Positions 5,769 to 5,980 of a stretch of DNA of 5,980 nt are shown here, piece by piece. This stretch comes from an uncultured Lachnospiraceae bacterium. GTDB taxonomy: Bacteria > Bacillota > Clostridia > Lachnospirales > Lachnospiraceae. Location of the stretch: contig CANRMO010000152.1 in assembly GCA_947631755.1 (NCBI GenBank), forward strand, positions 1 through 5,980, read 5' to 3'. Positions within the stretch are counted from its first letter, which is position 1, and each line of letters begins with the position of its first letter. Position numbers and translations under genes: made by a program. Below the pieces are notes generated by a model that worked only from the letters and a program-made list of their open reading frames with translations, was not told the DNA's origin and ran no database searches.

Positions 5769-5980
5769 TTATCCTCCATTCCGGCACGCACACTCCGCCT
5801 CGATCAGAAACATGAGCACGGAAAGCACCGTCATGCCCGCCGTCTCCGTCCTGAGAATCCTTTTGCCCAGCGAGACAGGAACCGCCCCTTTTTGTATCGC
5901 CAGCTCAACCTCGCTCCGCTCAAAACCGCCCTCCGGCCCGATAAAGACACCGATACTCTTCCCTCTCACCGCGCCTTTCA
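5769..5980 (-). CDS. rsmE: 16S rRNA (uracil-1498-N3)-methyltransferase RsmE, C-terminal part (cut by window edge)
   Basis: The last 69 codons of RsmE, a SPOUT-class methyltransferase that methylates N3 of U1498 in 16S rRNA using S-adenosylmethionine. The family is about 250 residues, so the N-terminal PUA-like domain and most of the catalytic domain lie beyond the right edge. The visible part holds both hallmark knot motifs, IGPEGGFE and LGKRILRTETA, which form the SAM-binding trefoil knot. It ends with TAA at 5771-5769. The ribosome binding site of the next gene (GGAGG, 5776-5772) is inside its coding sequence, which suggests translational coupling within one operon. Confidence 0.95.
   Translation of the reverse strand, partial: KGAVRGKSIGVFIGPEGGFERSEVELAIQKGAVPVSLGKRILRTETAGMTVLSVLMFLIEAECACRNGG

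Noticed and set aside
1..5980. Mobile element, CRISPR, toxin-antitoxin or defence system
   Set aside because: All coding space is taken by conserved housekeeping families. There are no transposase or integrase motifs, no repeat-spacer pattern and no marked composition shift.

Overview
The window looks like chromosomal core-genome DNA from a Gram-positive anaerobe of class Clostridia, most likely a Lachnospiraceae member. Three things suggest this: the gene families present (ThiI without a rhodanese domain, MtaB, IreB, RuvX, DUF1292 and RNase J in a row), the gene order as I remember it from that family, and AGGAGG-type ribosome binding sites with sigma-A-like promoters. Base composition is roughly balanced. 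I see no insertion sequence, prophage, CRISPR array, rRNA or tRNA gene. The assignment to a family is inference; no search was possible.

Layout, read along the minus strand from the right edge. (1) The 3' end of rsmE (16S rRNA U1498 methyltransferase), then a NifS/IscS-type cysteine desulfurase starting one base after the rsmE stop, then thiI (tRNA 4-thiouridine synthase). These appear to form one operon whose promoter lies outside the window. (2) A single plus-strand gene, 3056-3292, encodes a 78-residue HPr-like protein without the phosphorylatable HARP histidine. It has its own promoter region, a leader with a perfect 7-bp-arm palindrome and a near-repeat of it, a consensus ribosome binding site and a strong intrinsic terminator. 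(3) Divergent from it, mtaB (tRNA ms2t6A37 methylthiotransferase). (4) ireB, ruvX, a DUF1292 gene and the 5' part of an RNase J gene, closely spaced and served by a good sigma-A-like promoter whose -35 hexamer contains the mtaB stop codon.

Most genes concern RNA. The desulfurase can supply persulfide sulfur to ThiI, MtaB thiomethylates t6A37, RsmE methylates 16S rRNA, and RNase J processes and decays RNA. IreB is a small substrate of the PASTA Ser/Thr kinase in enterococci, and the HPr-like protein may be a Crh-like regulator rather than a PTS phosphocarrier.

I found no convincing new multi-gene system. The points most worth a second look are the His-less HPr-like protein, its repeat-bearing leader, and the promoter embedded in the end of mtaB. 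Several starts are non-ATG: GTG for rnjA, TTG for ruvX and GTG for the desulfurase.
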